The notes under the pieces are model-generated. The model saw only the letters and a list, made by a program, of their open reading frames with translations. It was not told where the DNA came from and did not search any database. Below, one piece after another: positions 1 to 7,314 of a DNA stretch of 19,308 nucleotides. Position 1 is the stretch's first letter. Every line of letters begins with the position of its first letter. The DNA comes from ARK-14 sp002899805 (GTDB lineage: Archaea > Thermoproteota > Thermoprotei_A > Sulfolobales > Fervidicoccaceae), in assembly GCA_039793985.1 (NCBI GenBank), contig JBAMMC010000032.1, forward strand, positions 1 to 19,308. The letters run 5' to 3'. A program made the position numbers and the translations under genes.

Positions 1-125
1 AAAAGAGCTCTATGCTTTCATTCTTGCTCTCGATCCGATCTCCGCAAGTTCAGGATACTGCAACTTTTGATGGTGATTTTTTCATCGATGAAAGTCATGG
101 GCATTTGCCCCCTTAAGGATAAACT
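1..125. other. left-edge stretch without a supported gene
   Basis: No convincing coding sequence is visible in either direction. Frames open from the left edge give low-complexity, unfamiliar peptides and run into the promoter of the next gene. The stretch may be the 3' flank of a gene outside the window. Confidence 0.4.
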
Positions 126-134
126 TTTATATAA
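126..134 (+). promoter_or_regulatory. TATA box for the membrane protein gene
   Basis: The AT-rich TTTATATAA element is centred near 130. Archaeal transcription usually starts about 26 bp downstream, here near 156. That lies after the possible GTG start at 153 and before the ATG at 171, so it supports the ATG. Confidence 0.55.
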
Positions 135-170
135 CATATTATTAGATTCGAAGTGTTCAGGTGTTTCTAC

Positions 171-980
171 ATGTCTTCTGATAGGGAGAGAATCGAAGCC
201 CTCTTGAAAAGAGCAGAGGAGATTTCCGGAGAGTCGAAGAGGACCGACTACAAGATGCCGATAATTCTCCCATTCATTCCAGCGATTCTCGCAGTCATAG
301 CCATGATACTCATGTTGTTCGGCTTCTTCTATTACTTCCCGAGACCAGGTCACATCTATTATGCAGCCTCAATTTACCAGGATATTCCCCCAAATGGAGT
401 GGTAATTTATCCTTTCAGGGAGATCGGCTATGGGATACTTTTGATTGCCTTGCTGATGTACTTCTATATCGTCTATAAATGGATCAAGAGGAGGAACGAT
501 CACTTCGCTAGGACTCTCTCCTTCTATGAGAACATAGCGGAAGCGGCTGACCTCCTGAAGTTCAAGAGAGCATACTCGATAAAGTCCAGGTTCAATGAGC
601 TGAAGGAAGTCAACAGCAAAACGAAGAGCGCTATAGCCAACGCGATCCTCATAATCGTGCCCTTCTACATCTTCTACGTGTTCCACTTCCTCAACAAGGA
701 TTTCTACAAGCACTCGGAGAAGGAGAAGCTGCTGCTGAGCGAGCTGTTCGACGAGATCAAGGAAAAAATCCCCTCTTTCACCAGGAGGGCTGAGGAGTTC
801 GCCATTGTCCCAGACAGGAGCACGTTCCTGTACATAATCCTCTATTTGATATCTTCGGGGCTCTTTGGAATATACTGGGTCTACACTCTCGCGAACGATC
901 CGAACAAGCACTTCGAGAGCCACGAGCTGATCGAGAAAGAGCTCATCACGGCGCTGAGGGAGATCTCCTCAAAGCAGTAG
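171..980 (+). CDS. four-helix membrane protein of unknown function
   Basis: I do not recognise this protein. From the ATG it has 269 residues. A charged cytoplasm-like N-terminus (1-28) is followed by hydrophobic helices at about 30-56, 84-104, 153-174 and 217-241, and then a charged C-terminal tail. Between helices 2 and 3 is a roughly 45-residue stretch rich in K, R and E that looks helical and soluble; helices 3 and 4 are separated by a similar stretch. The last helix reads SSGLFGIYWVYTL and resembles the end of small DUF4234-like membrane proteins, but that is only an impression. The ATG at 171 is preferred over the GTG at 153 because AGGTG (159-163) sits 7 nt before it and the TATA box predicts transcription from about 156. 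It appears monocistronic: it ends in TAG followed by a T run. Confidence 0.75.
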   Translation: MSSDRERIEALLKRAEEISGESKRTDYKMPIILPFIPAILAVIAMILMLFGFFYYFPRPGHIYYAASIYQDIPPNGVVIYPFREIGYGILLIALLMYFYIVYKWIKRRNDHFARTLSFYENIAEAADLLKFKRAYSIKSRFNELKEVNSKTKSAIANAILIIVPFYIFYVFHFLNKDFYKHSEKEKLLLSELFDEIKEKIPSFTRRAEEFAIVPDRSTFLYIILYLISSGLFGIYWVYTLANDPNKHFESHELIEKELITALREISSKQ

Positions 981-981
981 A

Positions 982-987
982 TTTTTT
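982..987 (+). terminator. oligo-T terminator after the membrane protein gene
   Basis: Six T residues follow the TAG stop by one base. Archaeal RNA polymerase commonly terminates at such T tracts without a hairpin. Confidence 0.4.
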
Positions 988-1072
988 CCTTCGAAATCTC
1001 CTTCGCAGGATGAATTCCAGGCTCCTTCTGTTCAACGGTGAAAAACTTCTGGACTTCAGTAACGGCTCGGCG

Positions 1073-1092
1073 ATTTCACCATTGGGTGAAAT
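1073..1092 (-). terminator. perfect 8-bp inverted repeat downstream of guaA
   Basis: ATTTCACC and GGTGAAAT form a perfect 8-bp stem with a 4-nt ATTG loop. It starts 16 nt beyond the guaA stop on the minus strand, so it may end or protect the guaA transcript. There is no T run after it on the minus strand, so it is not a classical intrinsic terminator. Confidence 0.4.
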
Positions 1093-1108
1093 GTGAGCTT
1101 TTCCGATA

Positions 1109-2662
1109 TCAGCAAGGCTCTATGGTGCTCGGCGGCTTAGAAGTCACCGCATATGTGACCATCGTCACGTTCTCAACTGAGCTCGTGATCTTTTTGACCA
1201 TCTCATCTAAGACTTCATAGGGCACTCTGAAATAGTCGGCGGTCATTCCATCCACGCTCTCCACGATCCTTATCGTCACTATGTAGCCGTGGCTCCTCGC
1301 ATCGCCCTTCACTCCAACCCATCTATCCTCTCCAACCGTGGTGAATGCCTGCCAAACCCTCTCGTAGAGCCCGTGCTTCTTCAGAACATCCTCGACTATC
1401 TTCGAGGACCTTCTCACGACCTCCAGCTTTTCCCTCGTGAACCTTCCGATCACCCGCACCGCGAGGCCTGGACCTGGGAAGGGGTGCCTCTCGATCAGGC
1501 TCCTGGGAGCTCCGAGGATCTCCCCGATCTTCCTGACCTCATCTTTGTACAGATACTTGAGCGGTTCAATGAGCTTCACCCTCCCTCTGAACCAATCTGG
1601 CAGTCCCCCCACGTTGTGGTGGGTCTTTATCAAGGCAGCTGAGCCATGGGTCCTCCCGCTCTCGACTATGTCGGGATATGTTGTACCCTGCACGAAGTAC
1701 TCGATGCCCTCCCTCTCGATGATCTCTCCGAATATTCTGGCGAATTCCTCGCCAATCATCCTCCTCCTCTCCTCGCAATCAGCGATCCCCTCTAGCCTGT
1801 CGAGGAACCTCTGTCCAGCGTCTATTATCAAGGGCTCTAGTCCCAAGGAGCTCAGGGTCTCGACGACCTCCTCCCTCTCCCCCTCTCTGAGAAGTCCGTG
1901 GTCCACGAAGGCTGTGATCAGCCTCTCGCCGAACACCTCTTTAGCTATGAGCGCGGCGACTGTGGAATCTATTCCACCGCTCACAGCAACGAGCGCTTTT
2001 CCTTCAGTGGTGACCTGCTTCCTCAGGTCTTCGATGATGCTGCTGAGGTAGAGCTGTGGCCTCCAATTTCTCTCTACTGAGGAGATTTTCAAGAAGTTCT
2101 CGAGCAAAAGGCTTCCCTTTGGGGTGTGCGCTACCTCGGGATGAAACTGCACTCCATATGCAACTTTCCCATCCACGAACAGCTTCAGCGCCGCTATGTA
2201 TCCGTTCTCGGAAACCGAGAGGACTTCGGAGCTCTCGGGGGCTTCGAGGACGCAGTCCCCGTGGCTCATCCACACTTTCTCTTCCTCTCCCCAACCCTCG
2301 AAGAGGGGATCCCTCTTCAGTATCTTCACCTTGGTCTCTCCATATTCACCGCAGTTGCTCTCCACTCTGCCGCCGAAGAGATGAGAGAGGACCTGGAATC
2401 CGAAGCAGATGCCCAGCACGGGTCTTCCGAAGTTCTTCAAAGCATTTGCAACCTTTTCCAAGCTATCTCCGCTGAAGCTCTCGACGCTCAAGTGGCTGCC
2501 AGAGAGGATCATAGATCGAAAGCTCTCGATGGAGATCTCATCTATCCTGTCGTGAGGCACTATCTCGGTGAATGCCCCGAGCTCCCTGATCCTCCTCGAT
2601 ATCAGATGGGTGTACTGCCCTCCGAAATCCACGATGAGCACGCTGCTCTCTCTCGAGCTCAA
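1109..2662 (-). CDS. guaA: GMP synthase (glutamine-hydrolysing), single fused chain
   Basis: It converts XMP to GMP using ATP and glutamine-derived ammonia, the last step of guanylate synthesis. The 517 residues match the full length of fused GuaA. The N-terminal class I glutamine amidotransferase domain has its nucleophile Cys86 in GICFGFQ, and His174/Glu176 in VQFHPEV. The ATP pyrophosphatase domain begins with the PP-loop SGGIDS (228-233). The C-terminal dimerisation domain carries HPFPGPGLAVRVIG and ends in TSKPPSTIEPC, close to the usual SKPPATIEWE end. Many euryarchaea encode the two halves as separate genes; here they are fused. The usual SGGP oxyanion segment reads SGSHLS (54-59), which is odd. 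The start is TTG, with GAGGGGA about 5 nt upstream and a TATA box near 2698-2705. The gene is divergent from purA. Confidence 0.96.
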   Translation of the reverse strand: MSSRESSVLIVDFGGQYTHLISRRIRELGAFTEIVPHDRIDEISIESFRSMILSGSHLSVESFSGDSLEKVANALKNFGRPVLGICFGFQVLSHLFGGRVESNCGEYGETKVKILKRDPLFEGWGEEEKVWMSHGDCVLEAPESSEVLSVSENGYIAALKLFVDGKVAYGVQFHPEVAHTPKGSLLLENFLKISSVERNWRPQLYLSSIIEDLRKQVTTEGKALVAVSGGIDSTVAALIAKEVFGERLITAFVDHGLLREGEREEVVETLSSLGLEPLIIDAGQRFLDRLEGIADCEERRRMIGEEFARIFGEIIEREGIEYFVQGTTYPDIVESGRTHGSAALIKTHHNVGGLPDWFRGRVKLIEPLKYLYKDEVRKIGEILGAPRSLIERHPFPGPGLAVRVIGRFTREKLEVVRRSSKIVEDVLKKHGLYERVWQAFTTVGEDRWVGVKGDARSHGYIVTIRIVESVDGMTADYFRVPYEVLDEMVKKITSSVENVTMVTYAVTSKPPSTIEPC

Positions 2663-2697
2663 GTTAGTCCCCTCAATTGAAAGAGCGGGATCCCCCT

Positions 2698-2705
2698 TTA
2701 AAAAG
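2698..2705 (-). promoter_or_regulatory. TATA box for guaA
   Basis: On the minus strand this reads TTTTTAAA, with C and G runs on either side. It predicts a transcript start near 2675, giving a leader of about 13 nt that includes the GAGGGGA SD site. Confidence 0.6.
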
Positions 2706-2856
2706 GAAAGCAGCCATCTTCCTCATCCTTCCAAATAATTTATAATAATTGTGCAGTTCTGTCAGATAAATTGGTCCCACCCGCTATTCCGAGGAGAATC
2801 CCGCTCTGAAATTATAATTCTGTTTTGTCTACTCTCTTTTTGTAATTTCAACAAAA

Positions 2857-2865
2857 TATTTTTAA
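2857..2865 (+). promoter_or_regulatory. TATA box for the purA operon
   Basis: TATTTTTAA is centred near 2861 and predicts a start near 2887, about 32 nt before the purA ATG. The 256-bp gap between guaA and purA is AT-rich in its middle and holds both divergent promoters; no clear operator palindrome was seen in it. Confidence 0.5.
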
Positions 2866-2918
2866 GTATGATAAATTCCTATCTCTAGGGGTTTGAACTT
2901 CTGAAGAGGAAAGAAAAG

Positions 2919-3926
2919 ATGTTGAGCATCATTGTGGGGGGATTCTTCGGAGATGAGGGGAAGGGGAAGATAGCAGCCTACTTGGCTTTAGCGGACAACT
3001 GCGCGTTCGCAGTGAGGACGGGGTCGATAAATGCTGGTCACACGGTGGTCTACGGAGGAAGGGTTTACAAGCTGAGGAGCATCCCCTCGGGGTTTGTGAA
3101 CGAGAGAACGAAGCTACTCATAGCCCCTGGGGCGCTCATAAGATTGGATGTGCTCTGGAATGAGATGAGAGAGCTGAAAGTGAAGGAGAGGACCAAGCTG
3201 GATCACAGGGTGGGGGTGATCGAGGAGAGGCATGTGCAATTGGAGAGGGGGGACTCGGTGCTAACCTCCATAGGCTCCACTTTCCAGGGGGTTGGTGCAG
3301 CGATGGCGGAGAGGGTCCTCAGGAAGCTCAGGCTGGCGATGGATATCGATGAGCTGAAGGAAATGCTCACCGACGTAGCTGAAGAGGTCAACAGAGCTGT
3401 CGATGAGGGGGAAAGCGTGATCGTTGAGGGGACTCAGGGGACTTTCCTCTCGCTATATCATGGGACTTACCCCTACGTCACGAGCAGGGATACCACCGCA
3501 TCGGGAATAATATCGGAGGTGGGCATAGGTCCCAAGAAGGTTGATAGCGTGATCCTGGTCTTCAAGTCCTTCGTTACGAGAGTGGGGGAAGGACCTCTGG
3601 AGAATGAGATGAGCAGAGAAGAGGCCGAGAGGCTTGGTCTCGTTGAAAGAGGGACAGTTACGGGGAGGATGAGGAGGGTTGCTCCATTCAGCATAGATCT
3701 AGCAAAGAGGGCGGTGATGCTGAACTCCGCCGATCAAATAGCCATAACGAAGATCGACTGGCTGTTCAAAGATGCTTATGGTAAGAGGGAGTGGAGCGAT
3801 CTACCGAAGGAAGCGAGAGATTGGATAGAGAGCTTGGAATCTGAGCTGAAAGTTCCAGTTACCTTGATCGGGACGGGGGAGGATACGATGCATGTGATAG
3901 ACAGAAGGAGGGAGGTCGGTCTCTAG
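2919..3926 (+). CDS. purA: adenylosuccinate synthetase (short archaeal form)
   Basis: It joins IMP and aspartate with GTP to give adenylosuccinate, the first step of the AMP branch. The N-terminus carries the GTP-binding loop GDEGKGK (11-17) with the catalytic Asp12, and NAGHTV with His41, the other catalytic residue of the family. VTSRDTTASG and GTVTGRMRRVAPF are further conserved segments, and AITKIDWL is the guanine-recognition region. At 335 residues it is about 90 shorter than bacterial PurA, which is normal for the compact archaeal/methanogen-type enzyme, so it should not be read as truncated. GAGGA at 2906-2910 supports the ATG. It is first in a purA-purB-purP operon, with 37 bp to purB. 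Confidence 0.95.
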   Translation: MLSIIVGGFFGDEGKGKIAAYLALADNCAFAVRTGSINAGHTVVYGGRVYKLRSIPSGFVNERTKLLIAPGALIRLDVLWNEMRELKVKERTKLDHRVGVIEERHVQLERGDSVLTSIGSTFQGVGAAMAERVLRKLRLAMDIDELKEMLTDVAEEVNRAVDEGESVIVEGTQGTFLSLYHGTYPYVTSRDTTASGIISEVGIGPKKVDSVILVFKSFVTRVGEGPLENEMSREEAERLGLVERGTVTGRMRRVAPFSIDLAKRAVMLNSADQIAITKIDWLFKDAYGKREWSDLPKEARDWIESLESELKVPVTLIGTGEDTMHVIDRRREVGL

Positions 3927-3963
3927 GCTCTATAGCATTGAGCGAGAGAGCTGGTGAAGGCGA

Positions 3964-5310
3964 ATGGATGAAGACGCAGTCTGCGTATTCGACTGGAGAT
4001 ACGGCTCGAAAGAGATGAGAGAGCTGTTTTCCCTCGAGAATATTGTGAAAACTTACATAAGAGTGGAAAATGTCCTAATGAACGCTCTGATAGAAGCAGG
4101 ATTAGCCCCTGGGTCCTGCGAGAACTCGATAATTTCATGTGAAGGCAGAGTATCGCCAGAAGAAGTATATGAGAGGGAAAAGGTCCTGGGTCATGATATT
4201 GCCTCACTCACCTATATCCTAGGGGAGGTCTGCGGAGAGTGCGGAAAGTATGTTCATCTAGGCGCTACGAGCTATGACATCGTCGATACGGCATGGTCTC
4301 TCATATTAAAGCGAGCAGATGAGTTGTTAGTAGCGAAGCTCAAGATGGTGATTGAGAAGCTCATAGAGCTCTCGAGGAGCTATGCGGATTGCGTGGAGCC
4401 AGGAAGAACTCACGGGCAGCATGCTGATCCAATAACTTTCGGTTTCAAGTTCGCAAACTATGTATATGAGTTGACCAGGAGCTTGGAGAGAATCAAAGAT
4501 GCGGAAAAGAGGGCTATTAGGCTCAAGATGTCAGGGGCGGTGGGAACGATGGCTGCTTGGAATGGGAAGGGGATGAAGATCGAGGAGAGCGTGAGCAGAC
4601 AATTGAATATGGAGCCCCACCTCATAAGCACCCAGGTAGCCCCAAGAGATGGCTTTGCGGAGATCATCTCTTCCCTGGCGATACTCGCCTCCCAGCTGGA
4701 TAGGTTCGCATTGGAGGTTAGGGAGCTCTCGAGGACTGAAATAAATGAGATGTACGAGTCTGCTGAGAGAATAGGCAGCAGCACGATGCCCCACAAGAGG
4801 AACCCCGTCACTGCGGAGAGGATCTCGGGGCTCGCGAAGGTGATGAGGTCATTCGTCATGCCTTCTCTGGAGAATATTCCACTGATGCACGAGAGGGACC
4901 TCACGAACAGCTCGAGCGAGAGGATGATTATTCCTCATGCCTATTTGACCATGGACCAGATGTTGGAAGACATGATCAAGCTCCTGAATACCTTATATAT
5001 AAACGCTGAAGCTGCCAGGAAAAACCTAGAGCTCACGAAGGGCGCAACCATGAGCGAAAAGCTCGTGATGCTTCTTGTTGAAAGGGGATTCGCGAGGCAT
5101 GAAGCCCACAGAAAGGTCATGGAGATCGCGAGATCGATGAGAGAGGGGGAAAGCTTGGTCGATGCTGCTCTGAGGGATGAGGACGTTTCGAAGCTGTTCA
5201 CGAGAGAGGAGCTGGAGAGCGAGCTGAGGCCCGAGAAGTATCTTGGAAATTATAGGGAGCTCATCGAGAGGACCCTGAGCTATGCGGAAATGAGGCTCCA
5301 TGAGCTATGA
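3964..5310 (+). CDS. purB: adenylosuccinate lyase
   Basis: It removes fumarate from adenylosuccinate (giving AMP) and, in de novo synthesis, from SAICAR (giving AICAR). The 448 residues match the family's usual length. Conserved parts are HLGATSYDIVDT (98-109), the GRTHGQHADPITFG segment around His150, and the fumarase/aspartase superfamily signature SSTMPHKRNP near residues 272-281, which holds the flexible-loop serine. The start has GGTGA at 3953-3957, 6 nt before the ATG. Its TGA overlaps the purP ATG (ATGA at 5307-5310), which implies translational coupling. PurA makes its adenylosuccinate substrate, and its AICAR product would be the PurP substrate, so the operon order follows the chemistry. 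Confidence 0.96.
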   Translation: MDEDAVCVFDWRYGSKEMRELFSLENIVKTYIRVENVLMNALIEAGLAPGSCENSIISCEGRVSPEEVYEREKVLGHDIASLTYILGEVCGECGKYVHLGATSYDIVDTAWSLILKRADELLVAKLKMVIEKLIELSRSYADCVEPGRTHGQHADPITFGFKFANYVYELTRSLERIKDAEKRAIRLKMSGAVGTMAAWNGKGMKIEESVSRQLNMEPHLISTQVAPRDGFAEIISSLAILASQLDRFALEVRELSRTEINEMYESAERIGSSTMPHKRNPVTAERISGLAKVMRSFVMPSLENIPLMHERDLTNSSSERMIIPHAYLTMDQMLEDMIKLLNTLYINAEAARKNLELTKGATMSEKLVMLLVERGFARHEAHRKVMEIARSMREGESLVDAALRDEDVSKLFTREELESELRPEKYLGNYRELIERTLSYAEMRLHEL

Positions 5311-6011
5311 ACGTGGGGAGAGTGATCGAGAAATATGACCTTGAAAGCCTCACAATTGCCACTCTGGCGAGCCACTCATCTCTCCAAATAGTCCATGGAG
5401 CAAAAGAGGAAGGGTTCAGGACTGCGCTCATTGCACTCCGTGGAAGGGAGTCTTTTTACAGAAATTTTGAAAACCTCATTGACCACTTGATCGTCGTGGA
5501 CAGCTGGAAAGAGATTTGCACTGAGAAGATGGAGGGAGAGCTGAAGAGCTTGAACACTGTTTTCGTGCCGCATGGAAGCTCAGTTGAATGTGCTGGAATT
5601 GAATGTGCTGAATCCTTCAATATCCCCTATTTCGGAACGAGGAGTATGTTCAGAATCGAGGCTGACCAATACAGAAAGATGTCCCTCTTATCCAGAGCGG
5701 GTATTCCTGTTCCGAGAGAATATTCGCTCGAAGATGAAATAGAGGGGCCCGTGATTGTGAAATTGCCGGGAGCCAAAGGTGGAAAGGGCTACTTCATGGC
5801 AACATCGAGAAGAGATGTAGAGGAAAAGTTGAGCAGTTTGAAGAGAAGTGGGATGATAGATGATGAGAGGAGCGCGATAATCCAAGAATATATCGTGGGA
5901 ACGCCCGCCTACTTTCATTACTTTCATAGTCCAATCGAGAATAGGGTCGAGATACTTGGAGCAGATATAAGATATGAGAGCAATATCGATGGACTCAAGA
6001 TGTTTCCTTAG
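5307..6011 (+). CDS. purP: PurP N-terminal fragment (first reading unit)
   Basis: These 234 codons hold the pre-ATP-grasp domain and the first half of the ATP-grasp fold, ending at GLKMFP before the TAG. The fragment lacks the acidic metal-binding strand (DLEIIAFEF) that lies beyond the stop, so it should not be active alone. The ATG overlaps the purB stop. Confidence 0.6.
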   Translation: MNVGRVIEKYDLESLTIATLASHSSLQIVHGAKEEGFRTALIALRGRESFYRNFENLIDHLIVVDSWKEICTEKMEGELKSLNTVFVPHGSSVECAGIECAESFNIPYFGTRSMFRIEADQYRKMSLLSRAGIPVPREYSLEDEIEGPVIVKLPGAKGGKGYFMATSRRDVEEKLSSLKRSGMIDDERSAIIQEYIVGTPAYFHYFHSPIENRVEILGADIRYESNIDGLKMFP

Positions 6012-6020
6012 GAGTTGAGG

Positions 6021-6374
6021 ATGGAGCAACGAGTTGAGCCCTCGTTCGTAGTTGTAGGGAACTTGCCAATGGTCCTGAGGGAAAGCTTGCTCCCCAAAGT
6101 CTCAGATTATGGAGAGAGGTTTGTGAGGGTCTCGAAGATTGAAGCTGAGCCTGGCATAATTGGTCCCTTCAGCATAGAGGCCATAATAAGGGATGATTTG
6201 GAAATCATTGCTTTTGAGTTTTCTGGTAGAATTGTAGCGGGGACCAACTTATACATCGGTGGAAGTCCCTACGCGTGGCTCTATTTCGATGAGGAGATGA
6301 GCATGGGAAGAAGGATCGCGAGGGAGATAAGATTAGCTGAGGAGAGCGAAAGCTTGGAGCTCGTATTGACCTAG
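6021..6374 (+). CDS. purP: PurP C-terminal fragment with its own SD site
   Basis: These 117 residues start at ATG 6021, with GGAG at 6011-6014 upstream. A TTG at 6015 is also open but has a worse SD position. They carry the second half of the ATP-grasp domain, including the DLEIIAFEF strand with its acidic metal ligands and the RIVAGTN segment. If made, the fragment could pair with the N-terminal one; otherwise it is a relic. It overlaps the convergent nitroreductase by 4 bp. Confidence 0.55.
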   Translation: MEQRVEPSFVVVGNLPMVLRESLLPKVSDYGERFVRVSKIEAEPGIIGPFSIEAIIRDDLEIIAFEFSGRIVAGTNLYIGGSPYAWLYFDEEMSMGRRIAREIRLAEESESLELVLT

Positions 6375-7099
6375 CTTTCAAGTATTTTTTCCTTCAGCAT
6401 CCATTTGAAGACTTCATTTCTCCTCACAAAGCTCCCATTCTCTCCAAGGTAGAAGTCCATTATTTCCATCCAGTCCTTCCCCAGGGCGCTCATCGCCTTG
6501 ATTCCCTCGGAGATCTCCTCATCGCTGTATTCTCTGTAGCGATTTTCGTGGAAGAGCATTCCTAGGCTCAGCCTCGGTCTCAGACTGGGAAACTCGTCTG
6601 GATATCCGATCGTGAGACCGAAGAGGGGGAAGGTCTTCTCGGGCAGCTCCAAGATATCTGCTATCTCTTCCGCAGCATCCTGGATCCTCCCAATGATGCA
6701 TGTCCCGTAGCCGAGAGCCGTTGCTGCGATGACCATGTTCTCAGCTGCGAGAGCAGCATCTATCCCTGCGAACAGGAGGAGGATCTCCTCCACATTTCCC
6801 ATCTTCATACCCCTGCTCTCCAGGAACTTCTTGGGTCTGTAGAGATCTGCTAGGAAGACGAAGAACTCCGAGGCTTCTGCTATGCTGTCCTGCCACACCA
6901 GCTGAGCTATTTTCTCCCTGAGCCCATCGTCGGTTATCCTGATTGCGCTCCATAGCTGGAGAGAGCCATCTGTTGGAGCTCTCCTCCCAGCTTCCATTAT
7001 TATCTTGACGTCCTCTTCGGGCATCTTCTTCTTCAAGTACTTCCTCGTTGACCTTCTGGAGAGTATCGCATCGAGTGCCTTCCCAGCGATCTTTCTCAC
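6371..7099 (-). CDS. nitroreductase-family FMN oxidoreductase (NfsA/FRP-like)
   Basis: It is a probable NAD(P)H-dependent flavin enzyme reducing nitro compounds, quinones or flavins; the true substrate is unknown. The N-terminus has the FMN phosphate-binding SRRSTRKY motif, followed by GRRAPTDGSLQLW. The middle has ENMVIAATALGYGTCIIGRI, then LPLFGLTIGYPDEFPSLRPRLSLGMLFHEN, which resembles the NfsA/FRP subgroup where a basic PRLP-type stretch contacts the nucleotide. At 242 residues it fits that subgroup. The GTG start at 7099 has no good SD site, but a TATA box at 7123-7130 places the transcript start at about 7100, so the mRNA is probably leaderless. It is convergent with purP and looks monocistronic. 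Confidence 0.88.
   Translation of the reverse strand: MRKIAGKALDAILSRRSTRKYLKKKMPEEDVKIIMEAGRRAPTDGSLQLWSAIRITDDGLREKIAQLVWQDSIAEASEFFVFLADLYRPKKFLESRGMKMGNVEEILLLFAGIDAALAAENMVIAATALGYGTCIIGRIQDAAEEIADILELPEKTFPLFGLTIGYPDEFPSLRPRLSLGMLFHENRYREYSDEEISEGIKAMSALGKDWMEIMDFYLGENGSFVRRNEVFKWMLKEKILES
6385..6390 (+). terminator. oligo-T terminator of the purA-purB-purP operon
   Basis: Six T residues on the plus strand lie 10 bp after the purP stop, inside the 3' end of the convergent nitroreductase gene. Confidence 0.4.
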
Positions 7100-7122
7100 C
7101 TCGATGAGTTCTGAGAACTCGG

Positions 7123-7130
7123 CTTATATG
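7123..7130 (-). promoter_or_regulatory. TATA box for the nitroreductase (leaderless transcript)
   Basis: CATATAAG on the minus strand is centred near 7126.5. Counting 26 bp downstream lands on the GTG start at 7099. Confidence 0.6.
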
Positions 7131-7283
7131 TTTCTCTCAGGTTGTCTAAAAATTGATGTTACGAAAGGTGGAGTTGTGCTCAGAGGGAGATCTTTTTCCC
7201 CGAAGTCTCTTGGAAAGAGTGGTTTTTTGAACGGCATATAGCTGAGAGACCATACAAGTTTTCACGAAGGCTCTATTTACTCT

Positions 7284-7288
7284 AAAAA
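7284..7288 (-). terminator. possible oligo-T terminator after the FlaJ-like gene
   Basis: There are five T residues on the minus strand in an AT-rich stretch about 30 bp past the FlaJ-like stop. This is weak evidence. Confidence 0.25.
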
Positions 7289-7314
7289 TAATATTATCTT
7301 TTTTTATCATGCTT

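Larger units (their letters stand above)
5307..6374 (+). pseudogene. purP: PurP (formate-dependent FAICAR synthetase), interrupted by an in-frame TAG
   Basis: PurP formylates AICAR with formate and ATP in archaea that lack the folate-dependent enzyme. Read as one frame this is 355 codons, the usual PurP length. The N-terminal part has TLASHSSLQIVHGAKEEGF and VPHGS, then FGTRSMFRIEADQYRK, and the ATP-grasp core begins at VIVKLPGAKGGKGYF. A TAG at 6009-6011 splits it after GLKMFP, and the remaining 120 codons continue in the same frame (EPSFVVVGN, RESLLP, IGPFSIEA, FEFSGRIVAGTN, DEEMSMGRRIAREI). Nothing else is missing and the conserved segments look intact. GGAG at 6011-6014 overlaps the stop and lies 6 nt before ATG 6021, so two separate polypeptides are possible. 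It could be a split gene, a readthrough gene, a fresh nonsense mutation or a sequencing error. TAG ends other genes here, so general recoding is unlikely. Confidence 0.85.

Noticed and set aside
369..923. 184-codon open frame on the minus strand
   Set aside because: It lies wholly inside the plus-strand membrane protein, has no SD site or TATA box, and its sequence is not protein-like. It is a shadow of the real codon usage.
1437..2051. 204-codon open frame on the plus strand inside guaA
   Set aside because: It is antisense to a full-length, strongly conserved guaA and has a Ser/Leu/Pro-rich composition typical of antisense shadows.
5307..6374. General recoding of TAG as pyrrolysine
   Set aside because: TAG ends the membrane protein (980), purA (3926), purP itself (6374), the lyase (15060) and the symporter (16756) at expected C-termini, so TAG is a stop in this genome. 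Only site-specific readthrough remains possible.
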